DNA from: Planctomycetota bacterium
Lineage (GTDB): Bacteria; Planctomycetota; Phycisphaerae; Sedimentisphaerales; UBA12454
DNA length: 30,331 bases
NCBI GenBank assembly: GCA_018828825.1
Contig: JAHJUV010000067.1
Span: 1-30,331 of the forward strand
Direction: 5' to 3'
Positions 8,571-14,616 of the stretch are shown here, one piece after another. Both the position numbers and the translations under genes were made by a program. The notes beneath the pieces were generated by a model, which saw nothing but the letters and a program-made list of their open reading frames with translations, was not told where the DNA came from and made no database searches. Each line of letters starts with the position of its first letter. Position 1 is the first letter of the stretch.

Positions 8571-8590
8571 CGCCGCCCCGAGTGGCGGCG
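8571..8590 (+). other. Intercistronic GC hairpin after holA
   Basis: CGCCGCC (8571-8577) pairs perfectly with GGCGGCG (8584-8590) around a 6-base loop, starting directly after the holA stop. No T-run follows, so transcription probably continues. It covers a possible GTG start (8582) of the next gene, which argues that translation begins at the ATG at 8606. Confidence 0.5.
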
Positions 8591-8605
8591 GCTAAACAAA
8601 GATAT

Positions 8606-9553
8606 ATGGCAGAAGAACAGCGAAAAAGAAAACGTAATAAGCGAAAGAAGACCATTGTAGAACAATGGCTGATTTATGTTCTGCTGCGCATCTTTCTATT
8701 CTTTGTTTTTCTGTTTCCGGTCGAGATGGTTTTGAAATTTGCCGCCTTTTTAGGCAAAGGATTTTGGAAATGTTACGCCAGAGGCAGGGAGAGAGCACTT
8801 GAGAGCCTGCGGACAAGTTTTCCCGATAAGGATGAGAAGTGGATAGAAGAGACGGGCATAAGAAGCTTTGAAAATCTTTTGATGCTTACTGTTGATGTGA
8901 TTTTTTCGCCGAGACTGATACGCAAGGAAAACTGGGAGCAGTATTCCTGTTATAAAAATGTCGAGCGTGTAAAGTGGATGATGCAGGGGCACCAGCCATT
9001 GCTGCTTGTGGCGGCGCATTACGGCAATTTCGAGATAATGGGGTATATACTGGGCGAGTTCGGGTTCGATATATACAGTATCGCAAGGCCTTTCGATAAT
9101 AAGTTTCTTAATAAGTATCTTTACGACGTCCGGCAGAGAAACGGACAAAAAATTATCGACAAAAAAGGTGCATCCGAACAGATGGAACAGATTGTGAAGC
9201 AGGGTTCGACGCTTTGCTTTATAGCGGACCAGAACGCGGGCAAAAAGGGAATCTTCGTTGATTTTTTCGGCAGAAAGGCGAGCACGTATAAAAGCATCGG
9301 GCTGTTGGCGATTCAATATAATCTGCCGATAGGAGTCGGGGTCAGCAGGAGAGTGGGGAACAGGTTCTTTTTCGAGATAGAGATTGCCCGGCTGATAATG
9401 CCGGAGGAGTGGAAAGACAAAGACGATGCGCTGCTGTGGATTACGCAGGAATATACCAGGGCGTTCGAGGATTCGATACGCAAAGACCCGACGCAATACT
9501 GGTGGATACACCGGCGGTGGAAGACCAGACCGAAAGGCGAGCCACAGAGATAA
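8606..9553 (+). CDS. LpxL/HtrB-like lysophospholipid acyltransferase
   Basis: A 315-residue membrane-bound acyltransferase of the family that adds secondary acyl chains to lipid A. A lysine/arginine-rich N-terminus precedes one hydrophobic anchor (about residues 20-50). The catalytic HX4E motif is H138-YGNF-E143, within LLLVAAHYGNFEIMG. Downstream are FIADQN, the block around DFFGRKASTYKS, and the C-terminal family signature YWWIHRRWKTRP. Translation could start at GTG 8582, but that codon is inside a hairpin, so ATG 8606 is preferred. It lies in the same direction behind dinD-holA. With lptB in this window it supports an LPS-type outer membrane. The exact acyl acceptor cannot be read from sequence. 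Confidence 0.88.
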   Translation: MAEEQRKRKRNKRKKTIVEQWLIYVLLRIFLFFVFLFPVEMVLKFAAFLGKGFWKCYARGRERALESLRTSFPDKDEKWIEETGIRSFENLLMLTVDVIFSPRLIRKENWEQYSCYKNVERVKWMMQGHQPLLLVAAHYGNFEIMGYILGEFGFDIYSIARPFDNKFLNKYLYDVRQRNGQKIIDKKGASEQMEQIVKQGSTLCFIADQNAGKKGIFVDFFGRKASTYKSIGLLAIQYNLPIGVGVSRRVGNRFFFEIEIARLIMPEEWKDKDDALLWITQEYTRAFEDSIRKDPTQYWWIHRRWKTRPKGEPQR

Positions 9554-9587
9554 TTTATTTTTGGGCCACCTATGAATTTCCCAATAT

Positions 9588-9618
9588 AAAAAAGGCCAGG
9601 GGTTTCCCACCCCCGGCC
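9588..9618 (-). terminator. Rho-independent terminator for the small membrane-protein gene
   Basis: Read on the minus strand, a GGCC-GGGG stem closes on CCCC-GGCC (9594-9618) with a short loop, followed immediately by six or more T (complement of 9588-9593). It lies about 60 bases past the stop of the 9679-10002 gene. On the plus strand no T-run follows, so it is unlikely to end the acyltransferase transcript. Confidence 0.75.
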
Positions 9619-9678
9619 ATACTCAGTTGCGGCACAGCTCGGCCCCGCTACAAAAGAAGAAAGCGGACGTTTTTATCT

Positions 9679-10002
9679 TTATTTATCCTCTCCACCATCA
9701 AGTACATTGGCATTCTGATTGCCCTTGGCCATTCCTTTTATGGCCTCCATCCCCCGGTCAAAAGCAGCCTTAAACTCCTCCTGATCCATATTCGAAAAAC
9801 GAGCGGCAACCTTGCCATAAGTGTTGTCACGAATACTCGTTAAAACGCCCATAGCCTTGCTCTCGCCCGTCGAGCCAGAATCACTCGAAGCAAAAGCACT
9901 CGCAGGCCCAGCCCTGCCATCCGGCGAAAGATAATAAACCGCAGTTGCAAAACCAGCAAAATAGACAATTAAAAGAAACAATAATTTACTCTTAAAGCCC
10001 AT
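9679..10002 (-). CDS. Small membrane-anchored hypothetical protein, 107 aa
   Basis: No family recognised. The protein has a clear N-terminal hydrophobic segment (LLFLLIVYFAGFATAVYYL, about 7-25) after a basic start, so it is either anchored with its C-terminus outside or has an uncleaved signal. The rest is small-residue-rich (about 30-48), followed by an amphipathic, charged helix-like region with NMDQEEFKAAFDRGMEAIKG. A purine-rich GGGGG tract sits just before the ATG as a possible Shine-Dalgarno. A strong terminator follows the gene, supporting a real single-gene transcript. Its leader contains AGGCC/GGCCT and CCAACT/AGTTGG hairpins. Confidence 0.7.
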   Translation of the reverse strand: MGFKSKLLFLLIVYFAGFATAVYYLSPDGRAGPASAFASSDSGSTGESKAMGVLTSIRDNTYGKVAARFSNMDQEEFKAAFDRGMEAIKGMAKGNQNANVLDGGEDK

Positions 10003-10476
10003 AAGACCCCCAATCTTAAAGAGTTACAGGCCTTTCGGCCTTCTGCAACCGACTCCCTATAAAGAGTACAAAATAAAAAAGGAAAAGCAAATTAGTCCAA
10101 CTTCCCGTAGTTGGGGGTATAAATCGTTGATTTTGGCTGAAGAATAGAGTTCGCGCAGGAAAAAACTGATGCACTTTTGACAACCCCCCGAAAATGTCCT
10201 TGATTCCTCATTTCCCACAGGTCGTATCGGAAATGAAAGCGAAGACAAATTTATCCAGTAGAATATTTCAAATAATTTTTTCTGCTTCTGATGTTAAAAT
10301 AAATAAACCCTCGTTTTTAGCGGACTAGCGCATATTTTTTGCTAAAATAAACAAAATTTACTTGACTTTTGCTGTTTTTTTTGTTCCAATAAGAGTACTT
10401 AGGAATTCTCCTGAATTGGGGTAGGTGAAAACGTCTAAAATAAGGTTTTTTGTTACTCGACTTAGTTTTTAATTTT

Positions 10477-10495
10477 CTGTACTGTTCTACAGTAC
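10477..10495. promoter_or_regulatory. Palindromic operator-like site
   Basis: GTACTGT (10479-10485) and ACAGTAC (10489-10495) form a perfect 7-bp inverted repeat with a 3-base centre, about 80 bases before the first PEP-CTERM gene. The sequence also contains CTGT-N8-ACAG (10477-10492), the spacing of the proteobacterial LexA box. A dyad-binding repressor site is plausible; the regulator is unknown. Confidence 0.4.
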
Positions 10496-10541
10496 TGATT
10501 TCGGACAAGTCTTTACGTTTTTAAGCGAGAGAAGGGTTATA

Positions 10542-10556
10542 CGCGGAGATTCCGCG
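10542..10556 (+). other. Small GC hairpin before the PEP-CTERM start
   Basis: CGCGGA pairs with TCCGCG around a 3-base loop. It is followed by an A-rich tract running into the ATG at 10574. The only purine-rich ribosome-site candidates (GAAGGG near 10531 and GGAG inside the hairpin) are too far away or sequestered, so the hairpin may influence translation. Confidence 0.4.
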
Positions 10557-10573
10557 CGCACTAACAAAAAAAA

Positions 10574-11119
10574 ATGAAAATGAAGTTTTGCATAACATTT
10601 ACAATATGTTTTTTAACCCTGCTTTCCGTTGCTTTCGGTCAGGGTTATGCCGTCCTCGTTCAGGAAAGTCCTGCCGGTGCAGGTGAAATCCAGCCCGGCA
10701 TAGGCGTCCATAACTTCTCTGCCAACGAAATCGTTACCCTCACAGCCGTCCCTAAGACAGGCTGGAAGTTCGTCTTTTGGCTTGGCGATGTGTATGACCT
10801 GACAAGAAACCGGACTATGACTGCCGTTGACGGCCCTAAAATCATCATCGCTGTCTTCCAGCGTGATGAATTTGAATTGCTCGCTCCAGCCGAAGGCGCC
10901 AGTTCAGGCCCCGCAAGACTAACGCCAAGATACGATGCTATCGGTGGAAGCCTTGGCAGCGGATATACTCCGCCGCCGCCACCACCGCCGCCCCCGCCGC
11001 CGCCACCGGACTATCCTCCTCCAGTACCTGTTCCAGAACCTGCAACTATGCTGCTTTTGGGCTCAGGAGCTTTTCTTCTGTCTATAAATAGAAAAAAACA
11101 ATGCAGAATAGTTTGTTAG
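10574..11119 (+). CDS. Secreted PEP-CTERM protein with InlB-type repeat domain
   Basis: A 181-residue exported protein. Residues 1-22 form a signal peptide (basic MKMK, hydrophobic core, AFG). Residues about 24-97 resemble the divergent InlB B-repeat / bacterial repeat domain (GAGEIQPGIG, TLTAVPKTGWKFVFWLGD, IIIAVFQ). A linker follows with 13 consecutive prolines (133-145), then the sorting tail VPEPATMLLLGSG with a membrane stretch and INRKK. PEP-CTERM tails are removed by exosortase, which usually goes with exopolysaccharide production; no exosortase gene lies in this window. The ATG at 10574 is chosen although 10580 is possible. It is followed by a second PEP-CTERM gene, probably on the same transcript. 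Confidence 0.85.
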   Translation: MKMKFCITFTICFLTLLSVAFGQGYAVLVQESPAGAGEIQPGIGVHNFSANEIVTLTAVPKTGWKFVFWLGDVYDLTRNRTMTAVDGPKIIIAVFQRDEFELLAPAEGASSGPARLTPRYDAIGGSLGSGYTPPPPPPPPPPPPPDYPPPVPVPEPATMLLLGSGAFLLSINRKKQCRIVC

Positions 11120-11135
11120 CGAAAGCGAGTTAACA

Positions 11136-11204
11136 ATGAAAAACAAACGTACTAAAAAACTTAAGCAGAAAAATACAGTATTTTTATTAATGAAAGGTAG
11201 ATAA
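11136..11204 (+). CDS. 22-codon leader ORF duplicating the next gene's start
   Basis: The frame from ATG 11136 encodes MKNKRTKKLKQKNTVFLLMK plus two residues and stops at 11202-11204, two bases before the ATG of the next gene. Positions 11131-11161 are a near-perfect direct repeat of 11202-11232 (including taacaatgaaaaacaaac), so both starts share sequence. Its last codons carry the AAGG that serves as Shine-Dalgarno for the next gene. It could be a remnant of a duplicated 5' end or a translationally coupled leader peptide. It may not be expressed. Confidence 0.45.
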   Translation: MKNKRTKKLKQKNTVFLLMKGR

Positions 11205-11206
11205 CA

Positions 11207-11851
11207 ATGAAAAACAAACATACTAAAAGACCCAAATTGGTTGGACTGTTTATGGCATTACTCTTGTTGCAGGCGATAGCGAAAGCCGGATACTACCTGC
11301 CCGAAAGTTCACTCTGGCAGGGTGCTCGTTATTATAACGAGAATAGCGTATACGCGTATGTTGAATATGCCGTCTATGATACTGCATCAGCGAATTATCA
11401 CAATACGCTGGACGGCCTGACCGACGGATTTGTTAATCCGGGTTCCGGCCAGTACATCTATGCCTATCAGGCATCTAATCTTGGCACCGGCCTGCTGCCG
11501 ATAGCAATGTTTGAACTTCTCGGCGGCAATCCATCTCTGGCGGATGGCATCGGCTCTCAGGATGATGGTTTTGGCGGCCTCATACCAACTAACAACGGCG
11601 CATCTTTTATATGGACTTTTACAAACGGCCTCTTCGTGGTCAACGAACATTCTGCGTTTATGGTATTCAGCTCCGACTCAGGACCAATAGCGGGAAGTTT
11701 CAGACTCTCGACGGAATACGGCGATGAACCCCCGATTAATAATCCGCTAACCGACGTTCCAGAACCGGCAACAGTAGCTTTATTGGCCGCCGGTGCTTGG
11801 GCGATTGTAATAAGGAAAAAAGACCATCTTAAAAATATTACTATAAAATAA
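11207..11851 (+). CDS. Secreted PEP-CTERM protein, 214 aa
   Basis: An exported protein with a signal peptide (basic MKNKHTKRPK, hydrophobic core, cleavage near AIAKA, residue 27). The mature region (about 28-180) is not recognised; it is rich in aromatic residues, Gly, Ser and Asn, and is beta-like (YAYVEYAVYDT, GQYIYAYQAS, SFIWTFTNGLFVV). The C-terminus is a standard PEP-CTERM tail: VPEPATVALLAAGAWAIVIR followed by KK, then a nine-residue basic extension. The AAGG Shine-Dalgarno lies within the preceding leader ORF. A terminator hairpin follows at 11942. Together with the upstream gene it forms a small surface-protein locus. Confidence 0.85.
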   Translation: MKNKHTKRPKLVGLFMALLLLQAIAKAGYYLPESSLWQGARYYNENSVYAYVEYAVYDTASANYHNTLDGLTDGFVNPGSGQYIYAYQASNLGTGLLPIAMFELLGGNPSLADGIGSQDDGFGGLIPTNNGASFIWTFTNGLFVVNEHSAFMVFSSDSGPIAGSFRLSTEYGDEPPINNPLTDVPEPATVALLAAGAWAIVIRKKDHLKNITIK

Positions 11852-11941
11852 CGCAATATCGTTTGCATCAAAGAGCTTGGTCCCCGGATTCTTTATGCTG
11901 ACTTAGGAAGCACCTCATTGTTCGGAAAAGGGAAGATGAAA

Positions 11942-11976
11942 GGCCGGCAGTTCCCCCCACTGTCGGCCGGTCTTTT
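11942..11976 (+). terminator. Rho-independent terminator after the PEP-CTERM gene
   Basis: GGCCGGCAGT (11942-11951) pairs with ACTGTCGGCC (11959-11968) over 10 bp with one G-U pair, and GGTCTTTT follows. On the minus strand the same stem is followed by TTT, so it may once have served both this gene and the rhodanese gene whose 3' remnant lies just beyond. Confidence 0.65.
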
Positions 11977-12024
11977 GCGAACATAAAAATTTTCCTGCCG
12001 GAGTTTGCCCTCGCAAAACAGCAG

Positions 12025-12097
12025 TTATTGCAGTTTTTCATAAGGCCACATTTCAATGCCGCCGTCGAGGACCTTGACATCCTTAAAGCCCTGTTCC
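12025..12097 (-). pseudogene. 3' remnant of a rhodanese-domain gene
   Basis: On the minus strand the frame reads EQGFKDVKVLDGGIEMWPYE then KLQ and a stop at 12025-12027. GF-x-x-V-x-x-L-x-GG-I-x-x-W is the typical C-terminal end of a rhodanese (sulfurtransferase) domain. The rest of the gene, including the catalytic cysteine loop, is absent: the sequence switches at CCCTGTTCC (12089-12097) into a copy of the neighbouring nitroreductase gene on the opposite strand. This is a gene fragment created by rearrangement. Confidence 0.65.
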
Positions 12098-12321
12098 ACA
12101 GGAGAAAATCCGCCAATGTGTCGAAGCTGCCAGACCGGCTCCTTCGGCGTGTGTAATTCACAGCTCTGGAAATTTGTGTGGGTTGACGATGCCAGGCTTG
12201 TAAAGAAATTGGCAAAGGCGGCCTTTGAAGGTCTTATGGGTCTTAATCATTTTGCCTTAAAAGCTCCGGTTCTCGTGTTAGTGGTTTCGGAGAGGCAGAA
12301 AGTGTTTGCCGATTTTGGCGG
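12089..12321 (+). pseudogene. Truncated duplicate of the adjacent nitroreductase gene
   Basis: This stretch aligns with 12455-12685 of the intact nitroreductase downstream, with about 23 mismatches in roughly 231 aligned bases (counted by eye) and a 2-base insertion (gt, near 12152) that breaks the frame. It lacks the first ~19 codons and everything after FGG. A frame after the insertion still reads LAKAAFEGLMGLNHFALKAP and ends at TAA about 12325. More than half the substitutions change amino acids, consistent with relaxed selection. It starts exactly at the 9-base CCCTGTTCC shared with the rhodanese remnant. Confidence 0.85.
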
Positions 12322-12398
12322 ATAATGGGTAGCAATTGAGTATAATTTTGATAATATATTAGGTTGTTCCGAAAACAAGATTAATACGGGAGGGTTAT

Positions 12399-12944
12399 AT
12401 GAGCTTTCTGGATTTGGCAAATCAAAGATACAGCGTCAGAAATTATAAAGATACCCCTGTTCCACAGGAGAAAATCCGCCGATGTATCGAGGCCGCCGGA
12501 CTGGCTCCTTCGGCGTGTAATTTACAGCCCTGGAAATTTGTGGTAGTTGATGATGCCGGGCTTGTAAAGGAATTGGCAAAGGCGGCCTTTGAAGGTCTTG
12601 TGGGCCTTAATCATTTTGCCTTAAAAGTTCCCGTCCTCGTATTAGTGGTTTCAGAGAGGCAGAAAGTGTTTGCCAAATTTGGCGGCATTGTTAAAAGGAA
12701 AAATTTCAGTCTGATGGATATAGCGATAGCGGCTGAACATTTCTGCCTTCAAGCCGCCGAAGAAGGCCTTGGAACCTGCATACTTGGATGGTTCAATGAA
12801 AAGAAGGTAAAGAAAATACTCTCAATCCCCAGGCTTAAAAGGGTAGAGCTTATGATTTCTCTCGGGTTTCCAGCCGATGAGGAAATTCCGCGTAAAAACA
12901 GAAAAAGCATAGATGAAATATTAAGCCATAATAAATATAAATAA
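12399..12944 (+). CDS. Nitroreductase family protein
   Basis: A 181-residue FMN-dependent oxidoreductase of the nitroreductase superfamily. FMN-binding hallmarks are RYSVRNY (10-16), APSACNLQPWKFVVV (36-50), and EEGLGTCILGWF (121-132) with ISLGFP (153-158). The short length and C-terminal GFPADEEIPRKNRKSIDEIL match the small, anaerobe-type nitroreductases. Substrate unknown. The ATG is preceded by GGGAGGG (near 12390) at good spacing. A truncated copy of the gene lies immediately upstream, and an 8-codon stub with an excellent ribosome site follows 16 bases after the stop. Confidence 0.9.
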   Translation: MSFLDLANQRYSVRNYKDTPVPQEKIRRCIEAAGLAPSACNLQPWKFVVVDDAGLVKELAKAAFEGLVGLNHFALKVPVLVLVVSERQKVFAKFGGIVKRKNFSLMDIAIAAEHFCLQAAEEGLGTCILGWFNEKKVKKILSIPRLKRVELMISLGFPADEEIPRKNRKSIDEILSHNKYK

Positions 12945-12960
12945 AGAAAAGGAGAATGCT

Positions 12961-12984
12961 ATGCCGGAATTTGGAACGCCTTAA
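12961..12984 (+). pseudogene. 7-residue gene stub (possible rubrerythrin-like 5' end)
   Basis: A strong Shine-Dalgarno (AAAGGAG) precedes ATG 12961, which opens MPEFGTP and then TAA. From memory, ferritin-like/rubrerythrin-family proteins often begin MPEFxxPFSG, so this may be the truncated start of such a gene that followed the nitroreductase. The next 300 bases contain no matching continuation in any frame that I can see. It could also be a functional micro-ORF. Confidence 0.35.
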
Positions 12985-13268
12985 CCCCTACCCATCGTCA
13001 AGGCCATTTTCCTCTGCGGAGAAAACACTTGCGACCATTAGCAATGACCAATTCTTTTTCTTTTTATAATTTTTTCATACTGTTTTTTTATTTGAAACAC
13101 ATATTTTTCGATATTTACGTGCTAATTTCTTTCGGTTAAAGATAAAAACCTTTCATCTGGACTATTCGGCACTTAAAGCTTATTATTCAGGCGAAAAACA
13201 GCCAATAAATAAGACGGCGGCCGCAGATTATGGATGCAGTTTTGGCCTGTAAAATCGGCAAAAGAGGG
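12985..13268. other. AT-rich spacer, no gene seen
   Basis: Nothing coding was recognised between the stub and the lptB promoter. The middle (13040-13130) is T-rich. A GC-rich island containing gcggccgc lies near 13217-13227. No clear terminator follows the nitroreductase gene. Confidence 0.4.
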
Positions 13269-13297
13269 TTTTCAGGGCGCTAAAGGGCTGTTATAAT
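13269..13297 (+). promoter_or_regulatory. Promoter of the lptB-def-fmt-rsmB operon
   Basis: A perfect -10 TATAAT (13292-13297) stands 17 bases after TTTTCA (13269-13274, 4 of 6 consensus bases). Transcription would start near 13304, about 23 bases before the TTG start of lptB. Confidence 0.55.
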
Positions 13298-13326
13298 AGC
13301 TGTCTTAAAAATATGGAGGCTAAATT

Positions 13327-14091
13327 TTGGTAGATATGATTCTTCTCGAGACGCACGGCCTGGTAAAGAAATATTCCGGCAGGACAGTTGTCAATCAGGT
13401 TTCCATTACGGTCGAACAGCGCAGCATCGTAGGGCTGCTCGGCAGAAATGGGGCGGGAAAGACGACCACGTTCAGAATGGTAATGGGTATGATTGTTCCG
13501 AATGCAGGGACGGTGGTTTTCGAAGGTTCGGATGTTACCAATTTGCCGATGTACAAGCGTGCCCGTATGGGGATGGGCTATCTGTCACAGGAGCCGAGCG
13601 TTTTTCAGCGGCTAAGCGTTCGCGATAATCTGCTCGCCATTCTTGAGACGATGTCGCTGACGGCTGTGGAGCGGAAACGCAGGGCCAATGAACTTATTCA
13701 GCGGTTTGCACTCGAAGAGGTTACCGAAAGCCAGGCGAGATTTCTTTCCGGCGGCGAGCGAAGAAAACTTGAGATTGCAAGAGCGATGATTACAAATCCT
13801 TCGCTGATTTTACTCGATGAGCCTTTCAGCGGTGTTGACCCGATTGCAGTCGAGGAACTTCAGACTGAAATCCGCAGACTGGTTGCATCGGGAGTAAGCA
13901 TCCTGATAACTGACCATAATGTCGAAAGGACGCTGGAAGTTTCCGACAAGGCGTACATAATCGACCACGGCAAGGTTATAGCCGAGGGCAGTCCGGCTGA
14001 AATTGTGAAAAATGAACTTGTCCGCAAGAGCTATCTTGGTCATACATTCGACGGCGACGAATTTGACGATACATCTGACAGGAGTGGCTAA
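13327..14091 (+). CDS. lptB: LPS export ABC transporter ATP-binding protein
   Basis: The 254-residue ATPase of the Lpt machine that extracts LPS from the inner membrane together with LptFG. Motifs are Walker A GRNGAGKT (39-46), Q-loop Gln88 in GYLSQEPSVF, signature LSGGE (140-144), Walker B ILLDEP (161-166), and switch His197 in ITDHN. GYLSQEPSVFQRLSVRDNL and the RKSYLG C-terminus are typical of LptB. The TTG start is chosen because GGAGG (13315-13319) is 7 bases upstream; the in-frame ATG at 13336 is too far. The C-terminal ~12 residues are acidic. First gene of an operon whose next start follows its stop directly (TAAATG). lptA/C/F/G are not in the window. Confidence 0.93.
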   Translation: MVDMILLETHGLVKKYSGRTVVNQVSITVEQRSIVGLLGRNGAGKTTTFRMVMGMIVPNAGTVVFEGSDVTNLPMYKRARMGMGYLSQEPSVFQRLSVRDNLLAILETMSLTAVERKRRANELIQRFALEEVTESQARFLSGGERRKLEIARAMITNPSLILLDEPFSGVDPIAVEELQTEIRRLVASGVSILITDHNVERTLEVSDKAYIIDHGKVIAEGSPAEIVKNELVRKSYLGHTFDGDEFDDTSDRSG

Positions 14092-14616
14092 ATGGTTGAT
14101 GTTGAAAAATGCCGGATGACACGATGGCCGACGCCGGTTCTTGTGCAAAAAGCACAGCCGATTGAAGATATTGACGATAGTATCCAAGCTCTCGCTGAGA
14201 AGATGAAGGATATTATGGTTGAGTATAAAGGCGTAGGACTTGCCGGGCCGCAGGCGGGGGTGGGGCTGAGAATTTTTGTCGCCTCACTGGACGGCACAAA
14301 GGAAAACGCAAAGGTTTATATAAATCCGGTTATCACGCCGTCAGGAACTCTTGTGGTAAATGAAGAGGGGTGTTTGTCTCTGCCGGGAATCTGGGGCAAT
14401 ATTAAACGGTATTCGAAATGTTCGATAAAGGCTCAGGGCCTTGATGGCAAGGAATTTACTGAGCAGGCCGAGGGACTTCTTGTGAGGATTTTTCAGCATG
14501 AATGCGACCATCTTGACGGGACTCTTGTAGCGGACAAGCTGTCCACTGTCGCGAAAATTGCCGCCCGCAGGAAGCTCAGGCAGCTTCGCGAAGATTATGA
14601 GAACCAGAACAAATGA
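14092..14616 (+). CDS. def: Peptide deformylase
   Basis: A 174-residue metalloenzyme that removes the formyl group from the N-terminal methionine of new proteins. The three family motifs are present: GVGLAGPQ (47-54, with Gly where Ala is usual in GLAAPQ), EGCLS (92-96, metal ligand Cys94), and QHECDH (135-140, two metal-ligand histidines and the catalytic Glu). The ATG directly follows the lptB stop, with AGGAG inside the end of lptB. The stop overlaps the fmt start as ATGA, so def and fmt, which act on the same formyl-methionine pathway, are translationally coupled. Confidence 0.96.
   Translation: MVDVEKCRMTRWPTPVLVQKAQPIEDIDDSIQALAEKMKDIMVEYKGVGLAGPQAGVGLRIFVASLDGTKENAKVYINPVITPSGTLVVNEEGCLSLPGIWGNIKRYSKCSIKAQGLDGKEFTEQAEGLLVRIFQHECDHLDGTLVADKLSTVAKIAARRKLRQLREDYENQNK

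Larger units (their letters stand above)
10003..10573. other. 570-bp structured spacer between divergent genes
   Basis: No credible coding region. Features seen: AGGCC/GGCCT hairpin (10027-10040); CCAACT/AGTTGG hairpin (10097-10114); three related AT-rich motifs of the type gctaaaataa at about 10292, 10341 and 10434; TTTTAGC (10315-10321) inverted to GCTAAAA (10341-10347); a possible -35 TTGACT near 10361; and a CCAAT/ATTGG pair (10386-10418). The length and structure suggest regulated expression of the divergent small membrane protein and the PEP-CTERM pair. No known riboswitch class was recognised. Confidence 0.5.

Noticed and set aside
8750..9610. 286-codon open frame on the minus strand opposite the acyltransferase
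   Set aside because: It lies entirely across a gene with clear family motifs, has no recognisable domain, and its composition follows the opposite strand's codons.
10317..10508. 63-codon minus-strand frame in the PEP-CTERM upstream region
   Set aside because: No ribosome site, lysine/serine-rich low-complexity composition typical of AT-rich non-coding DNA, and it covers palindromic elements.
10003..10573. Cyclic-di-GMP or other known riboswitch in the PEP-CTERM leader
   Set aside because: None of the conserved core motifs I know for these classes could be found on either strand.
11868..12215. 115-codon minus-strand frame over the rearranged region
   Set aside because: It crosses the rhodanese remnant, terminator hairpin and nitroreductase duplicate in a frame matching none of them.
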